Positions 31,432 through 37,427 of a stretch of 37,427 bases of DNA are shown piece by piece (position 1 is the first letter of the stretch; every line of letters begins with the position of its first letter). The translations under genes were made by a program, and so were the position numbers. Below the pieces are notes generated by a model. It did not search any database. It was not told the DNA's origin and worked only from the letters and a program-made list of their open reading frames with translations. The DNA lies in NCBI GenBank assembly GCA_000648925.1, contig JFHF01000067.1, positions 1 to 37,427 of the forward strand, written 5' to 3'. The stretch comes from Caballeronia jiangsuensis (lineage in GTDB: Bacteria; Pseudomonadota; Gammaproteobacteria; Burkholderiales; Burkholderiaceae).

Positions 31432-32673
31432 ATGGCCGTCAACTTCCCTTCGATCGATCCCGCAGCGCTTCATCCCGTCGCCGGCGTCACGCTTGGCTGG
31501 GCCGAGGCGAATATCCGCAAGCCCAATCGCAAGGACGTGCTCGTCATTCGCGTCGATGAAGGCGCGAGCGTCGCGGGCGTGTTCACGCAGAATCGCTTCT
31601 GCGCCGCGCCCGTCACCGTGTGCCGCGAGCATCTCGCGGCTGTGGGCAAGGGCGGCAAGGGCATTCGCGCGCTCGTCGTGAACACCGGCAACGCGAACGC
31701 CGGCACCGGCGAGCCGGGCATGGCGCACGCGCGCGCGACGTGCGCGGAGCTTGCGCGCCTCGAAGGTCTCGATGCGCAACAGATTCTCCCGTTCTCGACG
31801 GGCGTGATTCTCGAGCCGCTGCCGATCGATCGTCTGAAGGCCGGCCTGCCCGCCGCGCTCGCGAATCAACAGGCCGCGCACTGGTTCGACGCCGCGCAAG
31901 CCATCATGACGACGGACACGCTGCCGAAGGCGGCGTCGCGTCAGGTGACGATCGATGGTCACGTCGTCACGCTGTCCGGCATCAGCAAGGGCGCGGGCAT
32001 GATCAAGCCGAACATGGCGACGATGCTCGGCTTCCTCGCTTTCGACGCCAAGGTCGCGCAGCCGGTGCTGGACCAGCTCGTGAAGCATGTCGCGGACCGC
32101 TCGTTCAACTGCATCACCATCGACGGCGATACGTCCACCAACGATTCGTTCATCCTGATCGCGTCGGGCAAATCGAGCCTGCCCGCGATCACGTCGACGG
32201 ATTCGCCCGCGTACGCCGCACTGCGCGACGCGGTGACCGAAGTGGCGCAGGAACTCGCGCAACTCATCGTGCGCGACGGCGAAGGCGCGACCAAGTTCAT
32301 GACGATCACGGTCGAAGGCGGCAAGGACGCGGCGGAATGCCGCCAGATCGCGTACGCGATCGGCCATTCGCCGCTCGTGAAGACGGCGTTCTACGCATCC
32401 GATCCGAACCTCGGCCGCATTCTCGCGGCGATCGGCTATGCGGGCGTGACGGATCTCGACGTTGGCAAGATCGATCTTTATCTCGATGACGTGCTCGTCG
32501 CGAAGGCGGGCGGACGCAATCCCGAGTACAAGGAAGAAGACGGCCAGCGTGTGATGAAGAAGAGCGAAATCGCGATTCGCGTGCTGCTCGGACGCGGCGA
32601 CGCGAACGCGACGATCTGGACCTGCGACCTCTCGCACGACTACGTAAGCATCAACGCCGACTATCGCTCGTAA
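31432..32673 (+). CDS. argJ: Bifunctional ornithine acetyltransferase / N-acetylglutamate synthase
   Basis: ArgJ (413 aa) recycles the acetyl group from N-acetylornithine to glutamate, and may also use acetyl-CoA, in arginine synthesis. It is made as a precursor that cleaves itself before Thr197 in the motif KPNMATMLGFLAFD; the new N-terminal Thr is the nucleophile. The alpha part includes NTGNANAGTGEPG, and the beta part has TIDGDTSTNDS and EGATKFMTITVEGG. The frame is open 42 codons upstream, but homologues begin near MAVNFPSIDP, so ATG 31432 is used although its ribosome site is weak. The gene is 159 nt after secA with structured DNA between. Confidence 0.95.
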   Translation: MAVNFPSIDPAALHPVAGVTLGWAEANIRKPNRKDVLVIRVDEGASVAGVFTQNRFCAAPVTVCREHLAAVGKGGKGIRALVVNTGNANAGTGEPGMAHARATCAELARLEGLDAQQILPFSTGVILEPLPIDRLKAGLPAALANQQAAHWFDAAQAIMTTDTLPKAASRQVTIDGHVVTLSGISKGAGMIKPNMATMLGFLAFDAKVAQPVLDQLVKHVADRSFNCITIDGDTSTNDSFILIASGKSSLPAITSTDSPAYAALRDAVTEVAQELAQLIVRDGEGATKFMTITVEGGKDAAECRQIAYAIGHSPLVKTAFYASDPNLGRILAAIGYAGVTDLDVGKIDLYLDDVLVAKAGGRNPEYKEEDGQRVMKKSEIAIRVLLGRGDANATIWTCDLSHDYVSINADYRS

Positions 32674-32696
32674 AAGCGGCGCGCATCGATACGAAC

Positions 32697-33560
32697 ATGG
32701 ACAAGCTCGAACAATTTCTCACGCGCGCCGAAGCTGTGCTGGCGCGCATCGAAGGCATGTTGCCGCCGGCGGCGCCCGATATCGACTGGGAATCCGCCGT
32801 GGCGTTTCGCTGGCGCAAGCGTCAGGGGCGCGGTTTCCTGCAACCCGTGCCGGCGATTTCGCCAATCTCGCTCGACGACCTTCGGAACATCGACCGTCAA
32901 AAAGGCCTGATACAGCAGAACACGCAGCAGTTCGTGAACAAGCTGCCCGCGAACAACGTTCTGCTGACGGGCGCGCGTGGCACCGGCAAGTCGTCGCTGA
33001 TCAAGGCGTGTCTGAACGCTTATTCGAAGGACGGCCTGCGTCTCATCGAAGTCGACAAGGACGATCTGCACGATCTCGGCGATATCGTCGATCTGATTTC
33101 GACGCGGCCCGAGCGCTTCCTCGTGTTCTGCGACGACCTTTCCTTCGAGGAAGGCGAGTCGGGCTACAAGGCGCTGAAGGTTGCGCTCGACGGTTCGGTC
33201 GCGGCGCAATCGGACAACGTGCTGATTTACGCGACGTCGAACCGCCGTCATTTGTTGCCCGAATACATGAGCGACAACGAGACGTACAAGCACACGTCCG
33301 ATGGCGAGATTCACCCCGGCGAAGTGGTCGAGGAAAAGATCTCGTTGTCCGAACGTTTCGGCCTCTGGGTCAGCTTCTATCCGTTCAAGCAGGACGACTA
33401 TCTGTCGATCGTCGGGCATTGGCTGAAGCACTTCGGTTGCGACGATGCGGAAGTCGAAAGCGCACGCGGCGATGCGCTCGTATGGGCGCTGGAACGCGGA
33501 TCGCGGTCGGGGCGCGTCGCGTGGCAGTTCGCGCGCGACTGGTCGGGACGCAAGCAATGA
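32697..33560 (+). CDS. DUF815-family AAA+ ATPase of unknown role
   Basis: This is a 287-aa predicted cytoplasmic ATPase of the DUF815 family. The P-loop GARGTGKSS begins at Gly92, with Lys98 and Ser99. The Walker B segment is RFLVFCDDLSFEE. YATSNRRHLLPEY is the sensor-1-like stretch. The C-terminal RSGRVAWQFARDW contains the sensor-2 or arginine region. The N-terminal 75 residues are helical and charged. No ribosome site is clear. It lies 23 nt after argJ and overlaps mutT in an ATGA, so it is probably co-transcribed with both. The family is widespread but its substrate is unknown to me; a chaperone or loader-type function would only be an analogy. Confidence 0.85.
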   Translation: MDKLEQFLTRAEAVLARIEGMLPPAAPDIDWESAVAFRWRKRQGRGFLQPVPAISPISLDDLRNIDRQKGLIQQNTQQFVNKLPANNVLLTGARGTGKSSLIKACLNAYSKDGLRLIEVDKDDLHDLGDIVDLISTRPERFLVFCDDLSFEEGESGYKALKVALDGSVAAQSDNVLIYATSNRRHLLPEYMSDNETYKHTSDGEIHPGEVVEEKISLSERFGLWVSFYPFKQDDYLSIVGHWLKHFGCDDAEVESARGDALVWALERGSRSGRVAWQFARDWSGRKQ

Positions 33561-33988
33561 CCGAATCGCAGACCGACATCGCGCCCGATGGCCGCAAGGT
33601 GACGGAGGTGGCCGTCGGCGTGATGGTGCAGCACGACGGGCGCTATCTGCTCGCGCAGCGGCCCGCCGGCAAACCATACGAAGGTTACTGGGAGTTTCCC
33701 GGCGGCAAGCTCGAACCGGGCGAGAGCATCGAGGCGGCGCTCGGGCGCGAATTGCACGAGGAACTGGGTATCGACGTCACCGCGTGTCAGCTCTGGCGCA
33801 CGCTCGAACACGATTACCCGCACGCGTACGTGCGTCTCTTTTTCTGCAAGGTGACGGACTGGAAGGGCATGCCGCTCGGGCGTGAAGGTCAGGCGATTGC
33901 CTGGCAGACGCTTCCCGTCGACGTCGCTCCGCTTCTGCCCGCGGCGATTCCGATCCTCGAATGGCTCGAAGAGGAAGAGCGCGAATAA
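33557..33988 (+). CDS. mutT: Nudix hydrolase, MutT-type 8-oxo-dGTP diphosphatase
   Basis: This 143-aa Nudix enzyme is likely to clear 8-oxo-dGTP from the nucleotide pool and so prevent A:T to C:G transversions. The complete Nudix box spans residues 50-72 (Gly50, Glu56, Arg64, Glu65, Glu68, Glu69, Gly71). YEGYWEFPGGK just before it is typical of MutT, as is the late REGQAIAWQTL segment. The ATG overlaps the DUF815 stop (ATGA at 33557); an upstream-open frame inside that gene is ignored. It ends 13 bp from the convergent yacG. Substrate specificity is inferred from similarity and genomic context with zapD, coaE and yacG. Confidence 0.9.
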   Translation: MTESQTDIAPDGRKVTEVAVGVMVQHDGRYLLAQRPAGKPYEGYWEFPGGKLEPGESIEAALGRELHEELGIDVTACQLWRTLEHDYPHAYVRLFFCKVTDWKGMPLGREGQAIAWQTLPVDVAPLLPAAIPILEWLEEEERE

Positions 33989-34001
33989 GCGCGAGTGAAG
34001 G

Positions 34002-34193
34002 TCAGTTCAAGCCGCCGTGTGAATCGTCGTCCGGCGGCGTTTCCTGTGAATTACCCGAAATCTTGTACTTCTCGGCCGCCCACGCGCCGAGATCGATTTG
34101 CTTGCAGCGCTCGGAGCAGAACGGGCGAAAGCGGTTTTCCGGAACCCAGCGGACATCCTTGCTGCAGGTCGGGCATTTGACGACAGTGGTCAT
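34002..34193 (-). CDS. yacG: DNA gyrase inhibitor / zinc-binding protein YacG
   Basis: This 63-aa zinc-ribbon protein is of the YacG family, whose E. coli member binds GyrB and inhibits gyrase. Zinc ligands are Cys7, Cys10, Cys26 and Cys30 in CPTC and FRPFCSERCKQIDLG, followed by the conserved WAAEKYKISG. The tail is acidic and disordered. It lies downstream of zapD (70-nt gap) on the same strand, the arrangement seen in many proteobacteria. The start lacks a clear ribosome site. A 7-bp hairpin inside its 3' end (GCCGCCG/CGGCGGC, 34011-34038) followed by GTTTCC may terminate mutT on the opposite strand. Confidence 0.92.
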   Translation of the reverse strand: MTTVVKCPTCSKDVRWVPENRFRPFCSERCKQIDLGAWAAEKYKISGNSQETPPDDDSHGGLN

Positions 34194-34263
34194 GACGGTA
34201 AGACGTGGCGAATCGCGCCGGCGTTGATCAACATCTGATCCATATTGGGCCGGCCGATTCTAT

Positions 34264-35019
34264 TCAAAGGCTGCAAAGCGTCAGATGAAACGGGACGTCC
34301 ACATCGACGGCGCGCGGCTTCAGATCGCCGTCCTGCACCGTGAAGCGTACCCACAGCATGTACTTGTTCGCGCTCGCTTCGGGAATCACGCGGGTGTCCG
34401 GTGAAACGCGCACTTGCATCAGTTGATAGGTGCGGCCGGACAACATTTGCTGATAGCTGCCCTGCATGGCCATCACTTTCGATGCTTGACCCGATTCACG
34501 CGCGAGCCGCAACACGATGGCCGCCGCGTCGCGCAACGCGAGCATCGGCATGACCCATTTCGCGATGTCCTGACGCCGTTCTTCCACCGGCAACTGCTGC
34601 CAGGCGTAATACGACGGCAGATCGAACTTGCACGTGCCACCCGGGATGATCGTGCGGCTGCGGATGCTCGCGAGCCATTCGTTGTCGGCGAGATGCTGAC
34701 CGGTCTTGCCGTGCATGTCGGTGAGGCCGCCGAGCGTCTGCTCGATTTCACCGAGCACGGCTTCGAGCGCTTCCTGTTCGATTCCCGGATTGCCACGGAA
34801 CGGCGCGAGCGTCTGGCGCTGCCGCTCCAGTTCCTTCATGAGGTCGGCCTTGAGATCCGTGCGGCCTGCGACTTCGGCGATCTCAAAGAGCGTCGTGAGC
34901 GCAACGTGATGTTCTCGCGCGTCTTCCTGAGTCAGAAAGAACGTGAAGCGCTCGAACAGGTCTTCGAGGCGCAACAGCGTCCGGATTCGCTCGTTGAAGG
35001 GATACTCGTAAAGGATCAA
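34264..35019 (-). CDS. zapD: Cell division protein ZapD (FtsZ-bundling)
   Basis: ZapD (251 aa, formerly DUF1342/YacF) is a cytoplasmic protein that binds the FtsZ C-terminal peptide and bundles protofilaments. Visible family features are ILYEYPFNERIRTLLRLEDL at the N-terminus, FRGNPGIEQEALE, IPGGTCKFDLPSYYAWQQ and RLARESGQASKVMAMQGSYQ. The start is TTG at 35019. The frame is open to GTG 35070, but a good promoter at 35071-35099 would start transcription at about 35064, after that GTG; GAGGCG precedes the TTG; and homologues begin MILYEY. It is the first gene of a short zapD-yacG unit and supports the division genes elsewhere in the window. Confidence 0.95.
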   Translation of the reverse strand: MILYEYPFNERIRTLLRLEDLFERFTFFLTQEDAREHHVALTTLFEIAEVAGRTDLKADLMKELERQRQTLAPFRGNPGIEQEALEAVLGEIEQTLGGLTDMHGKTGQHLADNEWLASIRSRTIIPGGTCKFDLPSYYAWQQLPVEERRQDIAKWVMPMLALRDAAAIVLRLARESGQASKVMAMQGSYQQMLSGRTYQLMQVRVSPDTRVIPEASANKYMLWVRFTVQDGDLKPRAVDVDVPFHLTLCSL

Positions 35020-35070
35020 GCGCGCTCGCCTCGGCGTGGGTCGGTTGCTTCCATGAGCGGAAGTGAGCAC

Positions 35071-35099
35071 ATTCTAATGCCGCATCCTCACCCTAGCAA
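35071..35099 (-). promoter_or_regulatory. Promoter of zapD-yacG
   Basis: On the minus strand, -35 TTGCTA (four of six), a 17-nt spacer and -10 TAGAAT (five of six). The predicted start of transcription near 35064 gives a leader of about 45 nt to the TTG at 35019 and rules out the upstream GTG as a start. Confidence 0.65.
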
Positions 35100-35189
35100 A
35101 TCGCGGCATAATCGCTCGCCAAACTGCTTGTTTCGGCGCAAATCAGGGAACTTTTCGATGATTTGGCCAACTCAGGCGATCAAGCCCTT

Positions 35190-35795
35190 TCATGCGGATG
35201 CCAGCGACAGATAACGCGCGTGCAGCGCGTCGACTTGCTGCGCGAGGGCGTCGTGCGTGGCGGTTTCGTCGTTGATGACGATATCGTCCGCTGCGGCAAG
35301 CCGCGCATCGCGAGACGCCTGCTTCGCGATGATCGCGAGCACCTGTTCGCGCGTGAAACCATTGCGCCGCATGACGCGCGCGATCTGCGTTTCGACAGGG
35401 CAATCCACCACCAGCACGCGCGACACGCGCGCGGCCCATTCGCCCGATTCCACCAGCAGCGGCACGACCACGATGTGATACGCGCCTTGCGCCGCCAGTC
35501 TCTGGCGCTCGGTTTCGGCGCGAATCAACGGATGCACGATGCGTTCGAGGCGCGCTTTCGCGGTGTCGTCGGCGAAGACTAGCGCGCGCATCTTCGCGCG
35601 ATCGAGCGAGCCGTCCGCCGCGATGAAATCGTCGCCGAATTCGCTTGCGATGAGCGGCATCGCGACGCCGCCCGGCGCGGTGATCCGGTGCGCGATCAGG
35701 TCCGTGTCGATCAGCGGCACGCCGCGCGCCGCGAACAGATCCGCGACCGTGCTTTTGCCGCTGCCGATGCCGCCGGTGAGACCAATGCTGAACAT
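35190..35795 (-). CDS. coaE: Dephospho-CoA kinase
   Basis: CoaE (201 aa) phosphorylates the 3' hydroxyl of dephospho-CoA, the last step of coenzyme A synthesis, in the cytoplasm. The P-loop TGGIGSGKST occupies residues 7-16. DTDLIAHRI is the CoA-domain motif, and HPLIRAETERQ and VVPLLVESG follow. Length is usual for the family. The ribosome site AGGGAG lies 6 nt before the ATG. It is 16 nt after pilD and presumably co-transcribed with pilC and pilD; the pilBCD-coaE association is common in gamma- and betaproteobacteria. No clear terminator is seen in the 90 bp before the zapD promoter. Confidence 0.96.
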   Translation of the reverse strand: MFSIGLTGGIGSGKSTVADLFAARGVPLIDTDLIAHRITAPGGVAMPLIASEFGDDFIAADGSLDRAKMRALVFADDTAKARLERIVHPLIRAETERQRLAAQGAYHIVVVPLLVESGEWAARVSRVLVVDCPVETQIARVMRRNGFTREQVLAIIAKQASRDARLAAADDIVINDETATHDALAQQVDALHARYLSLASA

Positions 35796-35811
35796 CCGTT
35801 GCTCCCTTCGA

Positions 35812-36723
35812 TCATCCCAACAAAGAATAGAGCGGTGTGCCGACGAAGAGCGTGATCGCTCCGCCCGCCGCGAGAAACGGCCCGAACGGCAACGGCTCCT
35901 CGAAACGCATGCGCTTGCGCCACGTCGCTACGATGCCGAACGCCGCGCCCGCGACGGCCGCGATCAGGACCACTTGCGCGAGCGCGGACCAGCCGAGCCA
36001 CGCGCCGATCGCGGCGAGGAGTTTGAAGTCGCCGTAGCCCATGCCCTCCACGCCGCGCACGAGCCTGAAGAGCCAGTACACGCACCACAGAAAGAGATAG
36101 CCGACGATCGCGCCCGTTACGGCGTCATGCAGCGTCGCGAATCCGCCTGCGCCGAAATTCACGATGAGCCCCGCCCACAGCAAGGGCAGCGTCAGCACAT
36201 CGGGAAGATAGCGCGTGTCGTAGTCGATGAGACCGGCAGTGAGCAAAGTCGCGCACAGTCCGAACGCGGCCAGCGCGGGCCAGGTGGGACCGTAGGCGTA
36301 CAGCGAGAGCGCCGCGAGCACGCCGCTCGCGAGTTCCACCAGCGGATAGCGCGGGCTCACGCGCGCGCCGCACGCCGAACAGCGCCCGCGCAACGCGAGA
36401 TAACTGATGACGGGAATGTTTTCCCACGCGCGCAGCACATGCTTGCAATGCGGACACGCGCTGCGCGGCACGGCGAGATTGAAGCGTTCGGGGTACGGAT
36501 CGGCGGAAGGTTTCGGCGCTTCGGGCATGGCCGAATCGACTTCCGCGCGCCACGCGCGTTCGAGCATGACAGGCAGGCGATGCACGACGACGGTGAGAAA
36601 ACTGCCGATCACGAGACCGAGCACGACGGCGAACCCGTACTGCACGGCGACGGGAAGCGCGGCGAACGCCGCCAGATAGCGGCTCGCGAAGTGCGCGGCG
36701 GACGGATCGAACGAAGGCTGCAT
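35812..36723 (-). CDS. pilD: Prepilin peptidase / N-methyltransferase PilD (GspO)
   Basis: PilD (303 aa) is an inner-membrane aspartyl protease that removes prepilin leader peptides and methylates the new N-terminus, serving type IV pili and any type II secretion. The first transmembrane helix lies at about residues 28-47. The cytoplasmic zinc-binding loop has Cys90, Cys93, Cys115 and Cys118, which marks the bifunctional form. The protease aspartates are in GLIDYDTRYLPD (Asp167, Asp169) and GYGDFK (Asp232). About eight transmembrane segments are visible. An insertion of about 30 polar residues lies between helix 1 and the first zinc pair. The ATG at 36723 lacks a strong ribosome site. It follows pilC by 31 nt. 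Confidence 0.95.
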   Translation of the reverse strand: MQPSFDPSAAHFASRYLAAFAALPVAVQYGFAVVLGLVIGSFLTVVVHRLPVMLERAWRAEVDSAMPEAPKPSADPYPERFNLAVPRSACPHCKHVLRAWENIPVISYLALRGRCSACGARVSPRYPLVELASGVLAALSLYAYGPTWPALAAFGLCATLLTAGLIDYDTRYLPDVLTLPLLWAGLIVNFGAGGFATLHDAVTGAIVGYLFLWCVYWLFRLVRGVEGMGYGDFKLLAAIGAWLGWSALAQVVLIAAVAGAAFGIVATWRKRMRFEEPLPFGPFLAAGGAITLFVGTPLYSLLG

Positions 36724-36754
36724 GATGGACGAACGGTTGCTTTGGCCCGCGATG

Positions 36755-37427
36755 CTACACCACGTTGCCGAGCTGAATGATAGGAAGATACATCGCGATG
36801 ACGAGTCCGCCCACGAGCGTGCCCAGCACTGCGATGACGATCGGCTCGCAGAGGCTCGCGAACACCCCGATGCGCTCGTCCACCTGACGATCGGCCAGCG
36901 TGGCGAGATCGAGGAGCATCGCATCGAGCGAGCCCGATTCTTCAGCGACCGCGATCGGCTGCACGACGTCTTGCGGGAAGCAGCCAGCGGCGCGCATGGC
37001 GACCGCGAGGCGCTCGCCGTTGCGCAGCCGCGCGGCGATGTCGACCGTGGCGCGGTCGAAGACGCGATTGCCCGTCGCGTGCGTGAGCGAGTCGAAGGCA
37101 TCCGACAGCGACGTGCCTGCCGAGAGCAGCGTGCCGAGCGCGCGGCTCCATCGGGCGACAGCGAGGGAGCGCAGCAGCTTGCCTGCGAGCGGCATGCGCA
37201 ACGCCGCGCGATCGGCGGACTCGCGGGCATCGGACGATCGTTTCATCCAGCGCGACACGACGATCACCGCACACGCGCACGCGATGACGAACGGCACGCC
37301 GGCACACGCGACGCCGTCCGACAGCGCGAGCACGAAGCGCGTCGGCGCGGGCAGGGCGGCGCCGAAGCCATCGAAGATCGTCTTGAAGGTCGGCACGACG
37401 CCGATCAGCAAACCCGCGGTGATCGCG
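36755..37427 (-). CDS. pilC: Type IV pilus inner-membrane platform protein PilC (5' truncated)
   Basis: This is the C-terminal part (about 224 aa) of a PilC/GspF-family protein. The frame runs off the window end at 37427, so the N-terminus is missing. It anchors the assembly ATPases PilB and PilT at the inner membrane. The second T2SF domain is visible: RMPLAGKLLRSLAVARWSRA, LGTLLSAGTSLSDAF and VVQPIAVAEESGSLDAMLL. One transmembrane helix lies before it (VPFVIACACAVIVV) and one at the C-terminus (IVIAVLGTLVGGLVIAMYLP). The linked pilD supports a pilus rather than a type II secretion assignment, but GspF cannot be excluded from this fragment alone. Confidence 0.88.
   Translation of the reverse strand, partial: AITAGLLIGVVPTFKTIFDGFGAALPAPTRFVLALSDGVACAGVPFVIACACAVIVVSRWMKRSSDARESADRAALRMPLAGKLLRSLAVARWSRALGTLLSAGTSLSDAFDSLTHATGNRVFDRATVDIAARLRNGERLAVAMRAAGCFPQDVVQPIAVAEESGSLDAMLLDLATLADRQVDERIGVFASLCEPIVIAVLGTLVGGLVIAMYLPIIQLGNVV

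Overview
The window looks like a chromosomal segment of a Burkholderia sensu lato bacterium (Burkholderiaceae, Betaproteobacteria), most plausibly Caballeronia or Paraburkholderia. This is a judgement from sequence features, not a database match. The DNA is GC-rich with strong G/C third positions. The proteins are Burkholderia-like throughout, and the order porin, coq7, mraZ-to-ftsZ, lpxC, secA, argJ, mutT, zapD, coaE, pilD is the arrangement I associate with that group. I found no rRNA, tRNA, IS element, CRISPR array or prophage. The window is almost entirely housekeeping DNA.

Region 1 (1-6628) is metabolic. An M20 amidohydrolase (minus) is divergent from a stand-alone molybdopterin oxidoreductase. 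A FadD-type acyl-CoA ligase follows and converges on a general porin (minus); the two are separated by two intrinsic terminators. Region 2 (6629-8232) holds a 557-bp non-coding gap, coq7, and a 390-bp gap. The second gap carries a C-rich, G-poor tract (a possible Rho site) and the dcw promoter, with a 10-bp-period MraZ-box array on its -10 element.

Region 3 (8233-25662) is a complete division and cell-wall (dcw) cluster on the plus strand: mraZ, rsmH, ftsL, ftsI, murE, murF, mraY, murD, ftsW, murG, murC, ddl, ftsQ, ftsA, ftsZ. Six junctions are 4-nt ATGA start/stop overlaps, which implies translational coupling. The cluster builds the UDP-MurNAc-pentapeptide (murC, murD, murE, murF, ddl), makes lipid I and II (mraY, murG), polymerises septal peptidoglycan (ftsW, ftsI) and assembles the Z ring and divisome (ftsZ, ftsA, ftsQ, ftsL).

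Region 4 (25663-33988) carries a 1-Cys-like peroxiredoxin, lpxC (lipid A), a convergent DciA/DUF721 gene, secA, argJ, a DUF815 AAA+ ATPase and a MutT-type Nudix hydrolase. Region 5 (33989-37427) is on the minus strand: a type IV pilus/coaE operon (pilC truncated by the window end, pilD, coaE), then zapD with its own promoter, then yacG.

No wholly new multi-gene system stands out. The most interesting signals are regulatory: the dcw promoter architecture, the structured leaders before secA and argJ, minimal ORFs apparently coupled to ftsA and secA, and a terminator that doubles as the end of the DciA-like gene. Two conserved but poorly understood proteins (DUF815 ATPase, orphan molybdoenzyme) also merit attention.
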